The position numbers and the translations under genes are program-made. The notes beneath the pieces were generated by a model, which was given only the letters and a program-made list of their open reading frames with translations, had not been told where the DNA came from and did no database searches. Positions 1-10,237 of a stretch of DNA of 64,000 nucleotides are shown here, one piece after another (positions within the stretch are counted from its first letter, which is position 1; each line of letters opens with the position of its first letter). This stretch comes from Acidobacteriota bacterium. GTDB lineage: Bacteria > Acidobacteriota > Thermoanaerobaculia > Multivoradales > JBCCEF01. The stretch is from assembly GCA_039030395.1 (NCBI GenBank), contig JBCCEF010000008.1, forward strand, positions 62,001-126,000, in the 5' to 3' direction.

Positions 1-871
1 GCGGCCCCCAATCGCCGGTTTGCCAGGCGACCCAGGCGAGGAGGTCATGGTCTTCCCCGCCCCACAGCAGTGAGGATCCGACGGTGGTCATCGAGAGTTC
101 ACCGCCGGCGGCGGCGCGGGCGCCGGGCCGGTCGTCGTCGTACTGGTGGGCGAAGAGGCGGAGTTCGCCCGCCGGCAGCCATTGGCCGTAGCGGCCGGTG
201 ACGGCGATACCGCACACGCTGAGGTCGTCGAGCTGCTCGAAGGCGTCCTCGTAGTTGACGCCGCCGGCCAGCGGGATGAAACCCCAGCCGTCGAGGCGCA
301 CGGTGTCGTTCTGCCAGGAAGCGCCGAGGCCATCGTAGCGGCGGCCGACGTTCACCCAGTCCCAGTTGCCGACCAGCCGCTCTGCCAGGCGACGCTTCTT
401 GATGCCGTCGAGGTGGGCGACGCCGGTGCCGATCTCGTTGCCGGAGGGCGATTTCATACGGCCGCCGTAGAGGCGGAAGCCCTCATTCCTATAGGTGACG
501 AAGAGTTCCGCCAGGCCGAGGTGGGCGGGATTTTCGTCGCCGTCGTTGGCGGCGAAGTACACCGGTCCGATGCCGAAGGCGCCGTTGGCCGGCAGGCCAA
601 AGGAGCCGGCCGCCTGGGCGACGCCGCGCAGGTCGAAACGCTCCCACTTCACATCCGCCGTGAAGCGGAAGCGGGCGTTGCCGAAATCGTAGTCGCGGTC
701 CGCCGCCGGGTTGGCGGCGGGGGTATCGAAGAACTCGTGGCGCAGGCGCAGCTCGTAGCCGAGATCCACTTCCGGCGGGTCCGCCTGGACCGGCAGGGAG
801 AACGCCGCCACGAGGACAACCAAAGCGACGCGAATCGTCGTAACCATCGGCAAATGTAGGCACTTACCCAT
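1..871 (-). CDS. Outer-membrane beta-barrel protein, alginate-export-like (partial, C-terminus beyond left edge)
   Basis: About 290 codons are open from the ATG at 871 to the window edge with no stop. The ATG follows a GGGAGG Shine-Dalgarno (SD) with 5 nt spacing. The N-terminus is a signal peptide (hydrophobic run near residues 10-25, ending PVQA, then DPPEVDLGYEL). The rest alternates aromatic and polar residues in short strands (YELRLRHEFF, ARFRFTADVKW, FRLYGGRM), as in alginate-export or phosphate-selective porin-like barrels. The stretch GVAHLDGIKKRRLAERL resembles the plug and turn regions of alginate-export family members. Nothing in the sequence shows the substrate. It lies 208 bp downstream of coxD on the same strand, with its own ribosome site and a hairpin between, so probably a separate unit. 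Family assignment is from pattern only. Confidence 0.7.
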   Translation of the reverse strand, partial: MGKCLHLPMVTTIRVALVVLVAAFSLPVQADPPEVDLGYELRLRHEFFDTPAANPAADRDYDFGNARFRFTADVKWERFDLRGVAQAAGSFGLPANGAFGIGPVYFAANDGDENPAHLGLAELFVTYRNEGFRLYGGRMKSPSGNEIGTGVAHLDGIKKRRLAERLVGNWDWVNVGRRYDGLGASWQNDTVRLDGWGFIPLAGGVNYEDAFEQLDDLSVCGIAVTGRYGQWLPAGELRLFAHQYDDDRPGARAAAGGELSMTTVGSSLLWGGEDHDLLAWVAWQTGDWGP

Positions 872-1050
872 ACACACCTCCCAACCGTCGTGAAGTCGGC
901 TTAGGGTGCCATCGATTGGGAATCAGCGCAAGACACTCCGAGGTGGGGGAAGCAAACTACCCCGTGGGGCAGCCGACAGCCTCTGCCGGAGCGAGGGTTG
1001 CCCCGAGAGGGTGGCGGGACGGCGAGGCGAGAAATCGACGACGTCGAATA

Positions 1051-1071
1051 GGGACGCCTCGCGAGGCGCCC
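1051..1071 (-). terminator. GC-rich hairpin after the cox operon
   Basis: An 8-bp GC stem with one bulged A and a CGCG loop starts about 9 nt after the coxD stop. No T-run follows on the minus strand, so termination is only plausible. Confidence 0.35.
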
Positions 1072-1079
1072 ATGCTGGA

Positions 1080-1367
1080 CTAGCCCAAAAAGCCTCGGCC
1101 GATGTAGTCCATCATGATCATGGCGATCATGATGAAGAAGAACATGAAGCCGCCGACCACCGTCAGGGCGGTGAGTTTGCCGCTGTATTTGACGTGCATG
1201 AAGTACAGAATCACCAGCACCGCTTTGAGGGTGGCGATGGCGAGCATCACCACGTCGTTCAGGCGACCGAGATCTACAAAGGCGACGGCCACGGTGATGA
1301 CGGTGAGCACCATCAGGGCGGCGAAGATGCCGAAGTAGAGCTTGCGGGAAACGACGTGGTGCGACAT
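1080..1367 (-). CDS. coxD: Cytochrome c oxidase subunit IV family protein
   Basis: A 95-residue protein with three predicted membrane helices (about residues 10-30, 35-55, 65-88), the usual size for bacterial caa3 subunit IV. The ATG at 1367 (MSHHVVSRKLYFGIF) is preferred over an upstream start because GGGAG lies upstream and the protein then begins like other family members. The segment VMLAIATLKAVLVILYFMHV contains the typical helix-2 motif (ALIKA.LV..yFMHL). The subunit assists assembly and stability of the oxidase and carries no redox centre. It is the last gene of the respiratory operon, separated from coxC by 218 bp that hold an inverted repeat and an intergenic repeat element. Confidence 0.88.
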   Translation of the reverse strand: MSHHVVSRKLYFGIFAALMVLTVITVAVAFVDLGRLNDVVMLAIATLKAVLVILYFMHVKYSGKLTALTVVGGFMFFFIMIAMIMMDYIGRGFLG

Positions 1368-1420
1368 GGCTAAATGACTCCCAGCTCTCGAGGCCCAAAG
1401 GATTCTGCGCACCCAACCGT

Positions 1421-1530
1421 GACCGAACGCCCCGAGCCCGACAAGGCTCGCCGGCGGCTTTGCCGCCGTGGATGGGGGTGAGCCTTGAAGAAGCTTGCTT
1501 CTTCGAGGTGAGGGGGGCGCCCAGCCCCCT
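1421..1530 (-). repeat. Intergenic multi-hairpin repeat, copy A
   Basis: Read on the minus strand, this has the order GGGCTGGGCGCCCCCCTC, hairpin (GAAGAAGC-AA-GCTTCTTC), CTCACCCCC, hairpin (CGGCGGC-AAA-GCCGCCG), GGGCTCGG, CGGTC. Copies at 38713-38813, 39778-39879 and 42685-42780 share this architecture. The hairpin sequences differ but pairing is kept. This copy lies between coxC and coxD. Confidence 0.65.
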
Positions 1531-1541
1531 TGGCGAGTGAG

Positions 1542-1589
1542 CTAGCGGGAGCTGATGAAGTATCGAATCGCATCGTCAGCTCCCGCTAG
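1542..1589. repeat. Perfect 14-bp inverted repeat overlapping the coxC stop
   Basis: CTAGCGGGAGCTGA (1542-1555) and its exact complement (1576-1589) enclose a 20-nt loop. The right arm contains the coxC stop codon. It can form an RNA hairpin between coxC and coxD, so attenuation, mRNA stabilisation or partial termination are possible. There is no T-run. Confidence 0.6.
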
Positions 1590-2267
1590 TGACGGCCGAT
1601 CAGGTAGAGCAGCGGGAAGAGGAAAATCCACACGATGTCCACGAAATGCCAATAGAGACCGAAGCACTCCACCGGGTTGTACCAGTCGGCGTTGAACTTG
1701 CCCTGCCAGGCGGGGATCAACAGGTAGGCCAGGAATCCCATGCCGATGATCATGTGGGCGGCGTGCAGGCCGGTCATGGCGAAATAAAGGGAGAAGAACA
1801 TCTCCGTCCCCGCTTCGTTCGCCGGATCGCCGTAGGGCGGCGCCCACTCGAAGCTGTCGCCGGGTACGTGGTGATGGGCAAACTTGCCGCTGTACTCGAT
1901 CACCTTGACGCCCAGAAAAACGGCGCCCAGAACAATCGTTAGGATCATGAATACGATCAGGGCCTTGCGCTTACTGACCTGCGCTGCCCAAACCGCCAGG
2001 GCCATGGTCAAACTGCTGCCAATCAGCACCGCCGTATTGAAGCCACCCAGGTAGAGGTCGAGGGAGCGGCTGGCCTCGGCGAAGGCGTCGAAGGAGGCGC
2101 CCCGGTAGATCAGGTAGGCGCAAAACAGGCCGCCGAAGAACATGATCTCGGTAACCAGGAACAGCCACATGCCGAGGGTCGACGCCTCGCGTTGCTGATC
2201 GAGATCCTCAAAGTGGTGCTGCAGCTTCGGGTGGTGGGCCTCGTGGACCCCACCGGAGTGCGCCAGG

Positions 2268-2275
<8 letters not shown>
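1586..2275 (-). CDS. coxC: Cytochrome c oxidase subunit III
   Basis: 229 residues with about five membrane helices. The N-terminal [19 protein letters not shown] is typical of the short heme-copper oxidase subunit III family. The first helix [20 protein letters not shown] carries the conserved W.FL.tEi.fFg motif, and later [14 protein letters not shown] matches the HglHv.H helix. Subunit III has no redox centre; it stabilises the oxidase during turnover and may guide oxygen entry. The ATG at 2275 overlaps the end of coxA by 8 bp, indicating translational coupling. Confidence 0.95.
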
Positions 2276-3887
<1,612 letters not shown>

Positions 3888-3895
3888 AAGGTTCT

Positions 3896-4966
3896 CTATC
3901 CCGCGTCGGGGCGGTTGCCTTCGAGTTCGTCAACGGAGTCCGTCGCCGCCTGGAGTGCCGGTACGGCGCCTTCCCGTAGGTCCTCTCCCAGGCCCGGAAC
4001 GCCGGCGGGCTCGCCGTCCAGCGACTTGATGAAGTCCACCAGGGCGTTGACCTGTTCCGCCGTCACCTGTCCCTTGAAAGTCGGCATGATCGGCTGCCAG
4101 CCAGCCACGATATCCGCCTGCGGATTGAGGATCGACTGGCGAATATAGCTCTCGTCGGCGGTCACGGTGCGACCGCTCGCCAGCGCCACCTCGGTGCCGA
4201 AGAGACCCCGGAGGGCCGGTCCCCGCGCCAAGCGGGTGGCGTCCACCGAAGCACCGTCGCCCACCTGGTGGCAGGTGGCGCAGGCGAACTGCTCGAACAG
4301 TTCCTCACCGGAAGCCTGCAGCGTTGGCCCGGCCACCCCGGTCGCCAGCCAGCTCTCGTAGTCCTCGGGAGAGAGGGCATAGACGCTGCCGATCATTCGC
4401 GAGTGCTCGGTGCCGCAGTACTCGGCGCAGAACAGGTGGTAGCGGCCCGGCTGGGTGGCTTCGAACCAAACCGTCGTGTAGCGACCCGGCAATACGTCTT
4501 TCTTCACTCGGAACGCCGGCACGTAGAAGCTGTGAATGACGTCCTCGGAGGTCATGGTGAGCTGAATCGGACGGCCCACTGGAACGTGCAGATCGTTGAT
4601 CTCCCGCACTCCCTCCGGATGCTGGAACTTCCACATCCACTGTTTGCCGACGGCGTAGTAGGCATCGGCGTCCACCGGCGGCCGCGAGAGGTCGAAGAAC
4701 ACCTTCGCCCCCCAGGCGAACATTGCCAGGGTGATGATCAGCGGAATCACCGACCAGGTGATCTCGAGGGGCAGGGTCTTGACCTCCGCCTGGTTGCCGT
4801 ACTGGTACCACTCCCGCCGCCGGTACTTCATGAAGAAGAAGATGATGAAAGCGGCGATCAGCACCGAGAAGAACAGGCTGACCGCGATCCACACGAAGTA
4901 GAGGGTGTCTACCTCACCGGCGAACGTCGAGGCGGCCTCGGGGAACATCGGGAAATCCGACCACAT
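3896..4966 (-). CDS. coxB: Cytochrome c oxidase subunit II with fused cytochrome c (caa3 type)
   Basis: 356 residues. Two N-terminal helices (about 24-47 and 74-94) anchor a periplasmic cupredoxin domain. The binuclear CuA site is visible as [17 protein letters not shown] with an upstream [10 protein letters not shown] His. The C-terminal part (about 220-330) is a class I cytochrome c: [11 protein letters not shown] gives the CxxCH heme site and IMPTFKG the axial Met. The fusion defines a caa3 oxidase, which takes electrons directly from the ACIII complex or a soluble carrier. It sits between sco and coxA in the operon. Confidence 0.96.
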   Translation of the reverse strand: MWSDFPMFPEAASTFAGEVDTLYFVWIAVSLFFSVLIAAFIIFFFMKYRRREWYQYGNQAEVKTLPLEITWSVIPLIITLAMFAWGAKVFFDLSRPPVDADAYYAVGKQWMWKFQHPEGVREINDLHVPVGRPIQLTMTSEDVIHSFYVPAFRVKKDVLPGRYTTVWFEATQPGRYHLFCAEYCGTEHSRMIGSVYALSPEDYESWLATGVAGPTLQASGEELFEQFACATCHQVGDGASVDATRLARGPALRGLFGTEVALASGRTVTADESYIRQSILNPQADIVAGWQPIMPTFKGQVTAEQVNALVDFIKSLDGEPAGVPGLGEDLREGAVPALQAATDSVDELEGNRPDAG

Positions 4967-4967
4967 G

Positions 4968-5840
4968 CTAAACGGTCCTCAAGTCGGTGGGCGCCAGCCG
5001 CTTTTCACGGCGCACCATGACGATGATGAAGGTGACGAGGGCGATAACCGTTAGCAGGCCGCCGAGCCGTACGATGTTCATGGTGACGGCGGTGTAGCGG
5101 CCGATGCTGGCGTCGTAGTGAAAGCAGTACAGGAGGATCTGATCGATCGCACTGCCGATCCTGCCCTCGCCGGCCTCGACAAAGCCTAGGCGAAGATCCT
5201 TCGGCGGGTAGTCGATACCAAAGAAATAGCGCGCGATGCGGCCCTCCGGGGTGGTCAGCACCAAGCCGGCAGCGTGGGCGAATTCCCCAGTATTGGCGTC
5301 GTAGCTGTAGCGAAAGCCGACGGCCTCGACCAGCCGGTCGATCTCCGCCTGCTCGCCGGTAAGGAAGTGCCAGCCGTCCTCGGTGCCGGTGCGGCCGTAG
5401 CGGCGAATTGCTTGCGCCTTGGCCTCGGCGGCCAGTTCCGGCCCTTCCGAAGGATCGAAGCCAACCACCACCATCTCGTACTCTTCGCCGAGATCGAAGG
5501 GCAGCACCTTGAGGCTGCGGGTGAGGCCGTCCAGGGTCAGCGGGCAGAGCATGGGACAGTCGAAATACACCAGCGACAGGGCCACCGGCCTGTCGCCGTA
5601 GAAATCCCCCAGGCGCACTGCGTTGCCTGCACTGTCCACGAACTCGGTGTCCAAAGGAACGATCTCTCCCATCCGCTGGTCAAAGCCGATCTCGCGCAGC
5701 GGCTCCGGAACAGCGCTGGGATCCGGGTCGAGGCCCATCGGCCGCGCCTGCGGGCTGACGGTGTCGGCCACCACCGGCAAGGGCGCCAGAAGGGCGAAGC
5801 ACAGCACCAGCGGAAGGATCCGCTGCGCGCGGTCAGCCAT
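4968..5840 (-). CDS. SCO1/SenC family copper chaperone, membrane-anchored
   Basis: 290 residues. A signal peptide (residues 1-25, ending PVVA) precedes a thioredoxin-fold domain with the copper-binding CxxxC (FDCPMLCPL) and a distal His in EFAHAAG. A C-terminal helix (about 254-278) anchors it. SCO proteins deliver copper to, or reduce, the CuA site of coxB, the next gene (1 bp apart). The ATG at 5840 follows AGGGGG by 6 nt and overlaps the preceding gene by 8 bp; an in-frame GTG at 5858 is less likely. The C-terminal helix is the arrangement seen in SCO proteins encoded within ACIII-cox operons. Confidence 0.92.
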   Translation of the reverse strand: MADRAQRILPLVLCFALLAPLPVVADTVSPQARPMGLDPDPSAVPEPLREIGFDQRMGEIVPLDTEFVDSAGNAVRLGDFYGDRPVALSLVYFDCPMLCPLTLDGLTRSLKVLPFDLGEEYEMVVVGFDPSEGPELAAEAKAQAIRRYGRTGTEDGWHFLTGEQAEIDRLVEAVGFRYSYDANTGEFAHAAGLVLTTPEGRIARYFFGIDYPPKDLRLGFVEAGEGRIGSAIDQILLYCFHYDASIGRYTAVTMNIVRLGGLLTVIALVTFIIVMVRREKRLAPTDLRTV

Positions 5841-6417
5841 TCGCCACCCCCTGGCCACCGTCGGCTAAGGGCTCGGAGTCGGCCGGTGCGGAGTCGTCGC
5901 CGACGGCGTCCTCGCTCCCCTCATCGACTTCTTGGGACATCGGAACGACGGGGGTCTTCGGAGTCTCAGCGGCCCGCTCGAGGGCCATCTCGATGGCGCG
6001 GTCGACCGGGATGTGGATGCGGCCGGCCCCCTCGTCGAGGTAGCCGTAGTGGTTGAGCCGCGCGCTCTCTTCCTCGCGCATCCGCCGCATGCTGTAGCCC
6101 TCGACCAACTCCAGATTGGGTCCCGGCGGCACCGGCAGATCGAGATTGCGCTCCAGTCCCGGCAGCGGCGGTTCCCACTCGACGGCCTCGTTGGCGCGAC
6201 GGGTTTCCGCCAAGGCTCGCTCTTCGAGCGGCGTCAAGGCGCGACGGGTACTCTCTTCGGCGCTTTCGAAGCGAGTCCCCAGGAGCCACATGAGCACCAT
6301 CGACACGGCGGTCACGGCGAGGATGCCGAAGGCGGTGTACAAGATACCGCTGACGGTCAGCTCCACATCCGGATCACTGGAGTGACCGGCAGCACCTTCG
6401 TGGTGGTCGTCATGCAT
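5833..6417 (-). CDS. Conserved single-pass membrane protein of the ACIII/caa3 locus
   Basis: 194 residues with one strong helix near residues 25-45 after a His/Asp-rich start (MHDDHHEG). The middle carries LNHYGYLDEGAGRIHIPVDR, a motif recurring in small proteins of ACIII-cytochrome oxidase loci (recalled from family knowledge; a search would settle it). The C-terminal 50 residues are acidic and low complexity. The ATG at 6417 overlaps actF by 8 bp and the stop overlaps sco by 8 bp, so it is tightly coupled. No redox motif is visible; a structural or assembly role is inferred from position. Confidence 0.72.
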   Translation of the reverse strand: MHDDHHEGAAGHSSDPDVELTVSGILYTAFGILAVTAVSMVLMWLLGTRFESAEESTRRALTPLEERALAETRRANEAVEWEPPLPGLERNLDLPVPPGPNLELVEGYSMRRMREEESARLNHYGYLDEGAGRIHIPVDRAIEMALERAAETPKTPVVPMSQEVDEGSEDAVGDDSAPADSEPLADGGQGVANG

Positions 6418-7657
6418 GATCGGCGAGCTCCAGGGCGGCACCATGGGAATGGCCGTGGTGCAGGTAGGGATCGTTGTAGGGCATCACCGGGTGGCGTCGG
6501 TAGAACCACACAAAGGTGGCAAACCACAGTCCGCCGACAGCGACCGGTGCCGCCAAATCCAGCCAATGAACCGCTGGGCCGTCCTTCAGATAGCTCGGCA
6601 CCGCCTGCATGAAGACGTCCAGCCAGCACATCAACAGCAGAAACACCGCCACCCACCCCAGTGCCTTGACGTTGCGTTTCAGGTCACGCGACAAGAGCAG
6701 CGCAAAGGGCAACGCGAAGTGCGCCAAAAACAGAAACAGAGCCACCGGCCCCCAGCCGTGCCGCAGGCGATGGAAGTACCACTCGGTTTCCTCCAGCTGG
6801 TTTCCGGACCAGATAATGAGGAACTGCGAGATGGTGAAGTAGGCCCACAGCATCACAAAGGCGAGCATCAGCTTGCCCCAGTCGTGGAAGTGGCTCTTCT
6901 CCACGTAGTTCGTCAGCGGATGGAGACCGATCATGAAGCGCATCAGGAGCACCGTGAAACATAGTGCTCCAAGGCCCATGGCGGCAATGAACCACACCCC
7001 GTAAAGGGTCGAGAACCAGGCTGGCTCGATGGACATCAAGAAGTCATAGGACAACACCGTTGTCGCAAAGACATAGAGCACCAATCCCGGCGCCGCCACC
7101 ACCCGCATGCGGCGCGAAAGACCCACATCGCCGGTGGCATCCTGCCGCAGGGACAGCCGCGACAGCAGAAAGGCCAGCCCGAGCAGCACGGCAAAGACGA
7201 TGAAGTAGCGCAACCGCATGCCGCCGGCGTTGAGCCACGGCTCCTTGTGGTGGAGCAGGTGTTCTAGCTCCTTCGGCGCGCGCTCCGGGGTGGACCAGAT
7301 GTAGAGATGCTCGAGACCTCCGAAGACCAGCGGCAGACCGAGGACCGCCAACAGCCCCACGGACTTGCCGGCGGCTTCGTAGGCTCGGCGGGCAAAGAGC
7401 CCCCATTTGCCGAGGGTCAGATGCTGGATCATGGCGAAACCCAGGCAGCCCAGCGGGATGGTGAGCACGAAAACCCAGCCAACGAGCCAGGAGCGATAGA
7501 ACTGCGCCGGATCCAGCAGAAATCCGAAGAGGCAGAAGACGGCGGCGACGAGACCGCCGGCCAAACCGCGGCGCTGCAGCATCGCGAGGTCCGCCGGCGG
7601 CTCGTAGAACTCCGGAGGCTGACCGGGACTAGCCGAGGATTGGGCCGAGTGACTCAT
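6410..7657 (-). CDS. actF: Alternative complex III quinol-oxidising membrane subunit ActF
   Basis: 415 residues with about ten membrane helices, the NrfD/PsrC-like fold typical of ActF. Conserved stretches include HLTLGKWGLFARRAYEAAGK, SYDFLMSIEPAWFSTLYG, FHDWGKLMLAFVMLWAYF and FLIIWSGNQLEETEWY, the last being the ISQ.LIiWsgN.pEE pattern of this family. With ActC it forms the membrane part that binds quinol and may couple to proton translocation. The ATG at 7657 shares a nucleotide with the actE stop (TGATG). Confidence 0.93.
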   Translation of the reverse strand: MSHSAQSSASPGQPPEFYEPPADLAMLQRRGLAGGLVAAVFCLFGFLLDPAQFYRSWLVGWVFVLTIPLGCLGFAMIQHLTLGKWGLFARRAYEAAGKSVGLLAVLGLPLVFGGLEHLYIWSTPERAPKELEHLLHHKEPWLNAGGMRLRYFIVFAVLLGLAFLLSRLSLRQDATGDVGLSRRMRVVAAPGLVLYVFATTVLSYDFLMSIEPAWFSTLYGVWFIAAMGLGALCFTVLLMRFMIGLHPLTNYVEKSHFHDWGKLMLAFVMLWAYFTISQFLIIWSGNQLEETEWYFHRLRHGWGPVALFLFLAHFALPFALLLSRDLKRNVKALGWVAVFLLLMCWLDVFMQAVPSYLKDGPAVHWLDLAAPVAVGGLWFATFVWFYRRHPVMPYNDPYLHHGHSHGAALELADHA

Positions 7658-8319
7658 CAGTGTGCGCTCGCTTCGTGGTCGGTGTCGCCATGGTGGCCAG
7701 CGGGGTCGGAGATGGCCGGGTCGGGCTCCTTGAGAGCCGTTTCGAAGGCTTTGCGGTCGTCCTCGGACAGTTCATCGAGGGTCATGCCCTGGCTTTCCTG
7801 CAGCACCCGCAGGTAGGCGATGATCGCCCATCGGTCCGTTGCCGGAATCTGGCTTCCGTAGGCCGGCATGCGGCCGAAACCGTTGGTCACCACGTCGAAG
7901 AAGTAGCCTTCGGGCATCTCGCGCAGTCGCTCTTCGTGGAACGACGCCGGCTTCGGATAGCCGCGCCGCACGATCATGCCGTCGCCGGCACCGGTCTGAC
8001 CGTGACAGGGGGTGCAGAACATCCCGTAGCGCTGCTGACCGCGGCGCAGCACGGATTCCGAGAGCTTCACCGGGTTGAACGTCACCGGCTGGCCGTTGGC
8101 GTCCATACCGGCGTGGAGAGCCGTATCGTCGTTCAGGTGGCCGCGCGCCACGGTGTGTTCCGGCAGCGGCCGGGCGGAGGCGTCGTTCTCAAAGAACGAA
8201 CTCTTCTCCAGGGGCTCGTACTTCGCCTGGTCGAACATGCCTTGACGGCAGCCGACGAGAGCGAGGAAAACCCCACCGAGGAGCACGATACGGAAGGCCG
8301 TTGCCGACTTACTCTTCAA
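7657..8319 (-). CDS. actE: ACIII monoheme cytochrome c lipoprotein ActE
   Basis: 220 residues. The N-terminus is a lipoprotein signal (hydrophobic run ending LVGC, lipidated Cys about residue 24). One heme site is visible (MFCTPCHG) and the axial Met is in GFGRMPAYG. ActE accepts electrons from the FeS/pentaheme modules and passes them to the caa3 cytochrome domain or a soluble cytochrome. The start is a TTG at 8319, overlapping the actD stop by 11 bp; no ATG fits the signal peptide. The final 40 residues are charged and His-rich (HHGDTDHEASAH). Confidence 0.92.
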   Translation of the reverse strand: MKSKSATAFRIVLLGGVFLALVGCRQGMFDQAKYEPLEKSSFFENDASARPLPEHTVARGHLNDDTALHAGMDANGQPVTFNPVKLSESVLRRGQQRYGMFCTPCHGQTGAGDGMIVRRGYPKPASFHEERLREMPEGYFFDVVTNGFGRMPAYGSQIPATDRWAIIAYLRVLQESQGMTLDELSEDDRKAFETALKEPDPAISDPAGHHGDTDHEASAH

Positions 8320-8845
8320 CTTCCGCCACCTCGATGGGATTCAGTTCGCGCAGAAAGTCCGCCGTATCTTGGCGATCGAAGCGCGGATCCTCCGCTTCGA
8401 CCACCAGGAAAAATCCCTCGCTCGACGCCTTGGCGCGAAAGGATTCGACATTGAACACCGGGTGGTAGGGCTGGGGCAGTTTGTTGAGCAGAATCATCCC
8501 CAGCAGGCCGGAGGCGGCCGCCGCCAAGATGGTGCACTCGAAGGTCACCACGATCCACCCGGGCCAGGCCGCGAAGGGCCGCCCACCGATAATCATCGGG
8601 TAGTGGATGGTGGCGCTCCAGAACTGGAGCCCGAAGCCTCCGAAGCCGCCCGCCAGGCCACCCATCAGCACGATCAAGGGCACCCAGGAGCGCTTGTGTT
8701 CGAGGGCTTCGGACAGCTCCTCCACCGGATAGGGGGTGAAAGCGTCCACCCGCGTGTAGCCCGCGCGGGTAGTCTTCCGGGCGGCTTCGACCAGCGCTTC
8801 CGAGGTTGGGAACTCGGCCATCAAACCGTAGATCGTAAAACTCAT
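8309..8845 (-). CDS. actD: ACIII subunit ActD (DUF3341)
   Basis: 178 residues. The start MSFTIYGLMAEFPTSEALVEA and two helices (about 58-80 and 95-120) around the sequence FWSATIHYPMIIGGRPF are diagnostic of DUF3341, the ActD family. It has no cofactor motif; in known ACIII structures ActD supports the membrane core. The ATG at 8845 overlaps the actC stop by 4 bp (ATGA). Upstream in-frame codons read through actC and are not part of this gene. Confidence 0.94.
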   Translation of the reverse strand: MSFTIYGLMAEFPTSEALVEAARKTTRAGYTRVDAFTPYPVEELSEALEHKRSWVPLIVLMGGLAGGFGGFGLQFWSATIHYPMIIGGRPFAAWPGWIVVTFECTILAAAASGLLGMILLNKLPQPYHPVFNVESFRAKASSEGFFLVVEAEDPRFDRQDTADFLRELNPIEVAEVEE

Positions 8846-10236
8846 GTCGCCGCCTCGTGGTGGTGAGATTTCTCGTGCGCCAGGTGTCTCACCTCGAAGA
8901 TCGAGATCACCGGCAGGAAGCGGATGAACAGGAAGATCAGCGCCATGAACAAACCGATGGTGCCGACGTAGATGGCCCAATCCCAGCGGGTACCGGCATA
9001 GACGTCCCAGGACGACGGCAGGAAGTCTCGCGCCAGACTGACCACGACGATGATGTAGCGCTCCAGCCACATGCCGACGTTGATCGCCATGGACACCAGC
9101 CACAGTACGATCGGCGAGGTGCGCACCCGCTTGATCCACAGGAGCTGCGGCACGAAGATGTTGCACACCCACAGCATCAAGTACTGGAACTTGAAGGGGC
9201 CGGTAAACCGGTTCTTGACCATGCCCCATTCGTAGACGTTGCCGCTATACCAGGCGACGAAAATCTCGACGATGTAGCCATAGGCCACGATCAGGCCGGT
9301 GGTCAGCATCACCTTGGCCATCGCCTGCAGATGGCGGTCGGTGATGTAGTCCTTCAATCCGAAGAGCGGCCGGAGCGGCAGCATCAGCGTGAAGACCATC
9401 GCGAAGCCGGCGAAGACCGCGCCGGCGACGAAGTACGGCGGGAACACCGTGGTGTGCCAGCCGGGAACGATGGAGATGGCGAAGTCGAAGGACACCACCG
9501 TGTGCACCGACAGCACCAGCGGCGTGGACAGGCCGGCCAAAAGCAGGTACAGGGCCTCATAGTTTTGCCAGTGCTTGGCGGACCCTCTCCAGCCGAGGGA
9601 GAAGATGCCCGCCAGGCGCTGTACCCAGATGTTCTTGGCGCGGTCGCGCAGCGAAGCGAGGTCCGGGATCAGGCCGGTGAACCAGAACAGGAGCGACACC
9701 GTGGCGTAGGTCGAAACGGCGAACACGTCCCAGATCAGCGGGCTCTGGAACTGCGGCCAAAGGCTCATCTGGTTGGGGTACGGCATCAGCCAGTAGAACA
9801 GCCACGGGCGGCCCAGGTGGAGGATGGGGAACATCCCCGCACAGGCCACCGCAAACAGCGTCATGGCTTCGGCGAAGCGGTTGATCGAGGTGCGCCACTC
9901 CTGCCGGAAGAGCAGCAGAATGGCGGAGATCAAGGTGCCGGCGTGACCGATGCCGATCCACCAGACGAAGTTGATGATGGCGAATCCCCAGGCCACCGGC
10001 ATATTCAAACCCCAGACTCCAGTGCCGACCGTCACCAGCTTGGCGGCCCCCATCAAAAACAGCATCAGCAGGGCGAAACTGATCCCAAAGCCCACCAGCC
10101 ACCAGGGCTTGATCTCGCTGAAGATCGGACGGGTGATGTCGTCCGTCACCGACCCAGGGGTGTGGTGACCGGTGAGAACCGGCGGCACTCCCGGTTCGGG
10201 CTCGCCGGTGAAGACTGGAGGATCTATGGTCGCCAT
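8842..10236 (-). CDS. actC: ACIII NrfD/PsrC-like membrane subunit ActC
   Basis: 464 residues with about ten helices. The motif FVWWIGIGHAGTLISAILLL is the conserved quinone-site helix of NrfD-type subunits, and FHTTVFPPYF-like loops (here GWHTTVFPPYFVAGAVFAG) also match. It passes electrons from membrane quinol to the FeS domain of ActB. The N-terminal soluble part (residues 1-45) precedes the first helix. The ATG at 10236 lies 1 bp after the actB stop. Confidence 0.95.
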   Translation of the reverse strand: MATIDPPVFTGEPEPGVPPVLTGHHTPGSVTDDITRPIFSEIKPWWLVGFGISFALLMLFLMGAAKLVTVGTGVWGLNMPVAWGFAIINFVWWIGIGHAGTLISAILLLFRQEWRTSINRFAEAMTLFAVACAGMFPILHLGRPWLFYWLMPYPNQMSLWPQFQSPLIWDVFAVSTYATVSLLFWFTGLIPDLASLRDRAKNIWVQRLAGIFSLGWRGSAKHWQNYEALYLLLAGLSTPLVLSVHTVVSFDFAISIVPGWHTTVFPPYFVAGAVFAGFAMVFTLMLPLRPLFGLKDYITDRHLQAMAKVMLTTGLIVAYGYIVEIFVAWYSGNVYEWGMVKNRFTGPFKFQYLMLWVCNIFVPQLLWIKRVRTSPIVLWLVSMAINVGMWLERYIIVVVSLARDFLPSSWDVYAGTRWDWAIYVGTIGLFMALIFLFIRFLPVISIFEVRHLAHEKSHHHEAAT

Positions 10237-10237
10237 G

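Noticed and set aside
872-1050. Possible fifth copy of the multi-hairpin repeat
   Set aside because: Minus strand shows GGGCGCC and CCCTCTCGGGG fragments near a hairpin, but order and spacing do not match well enough.
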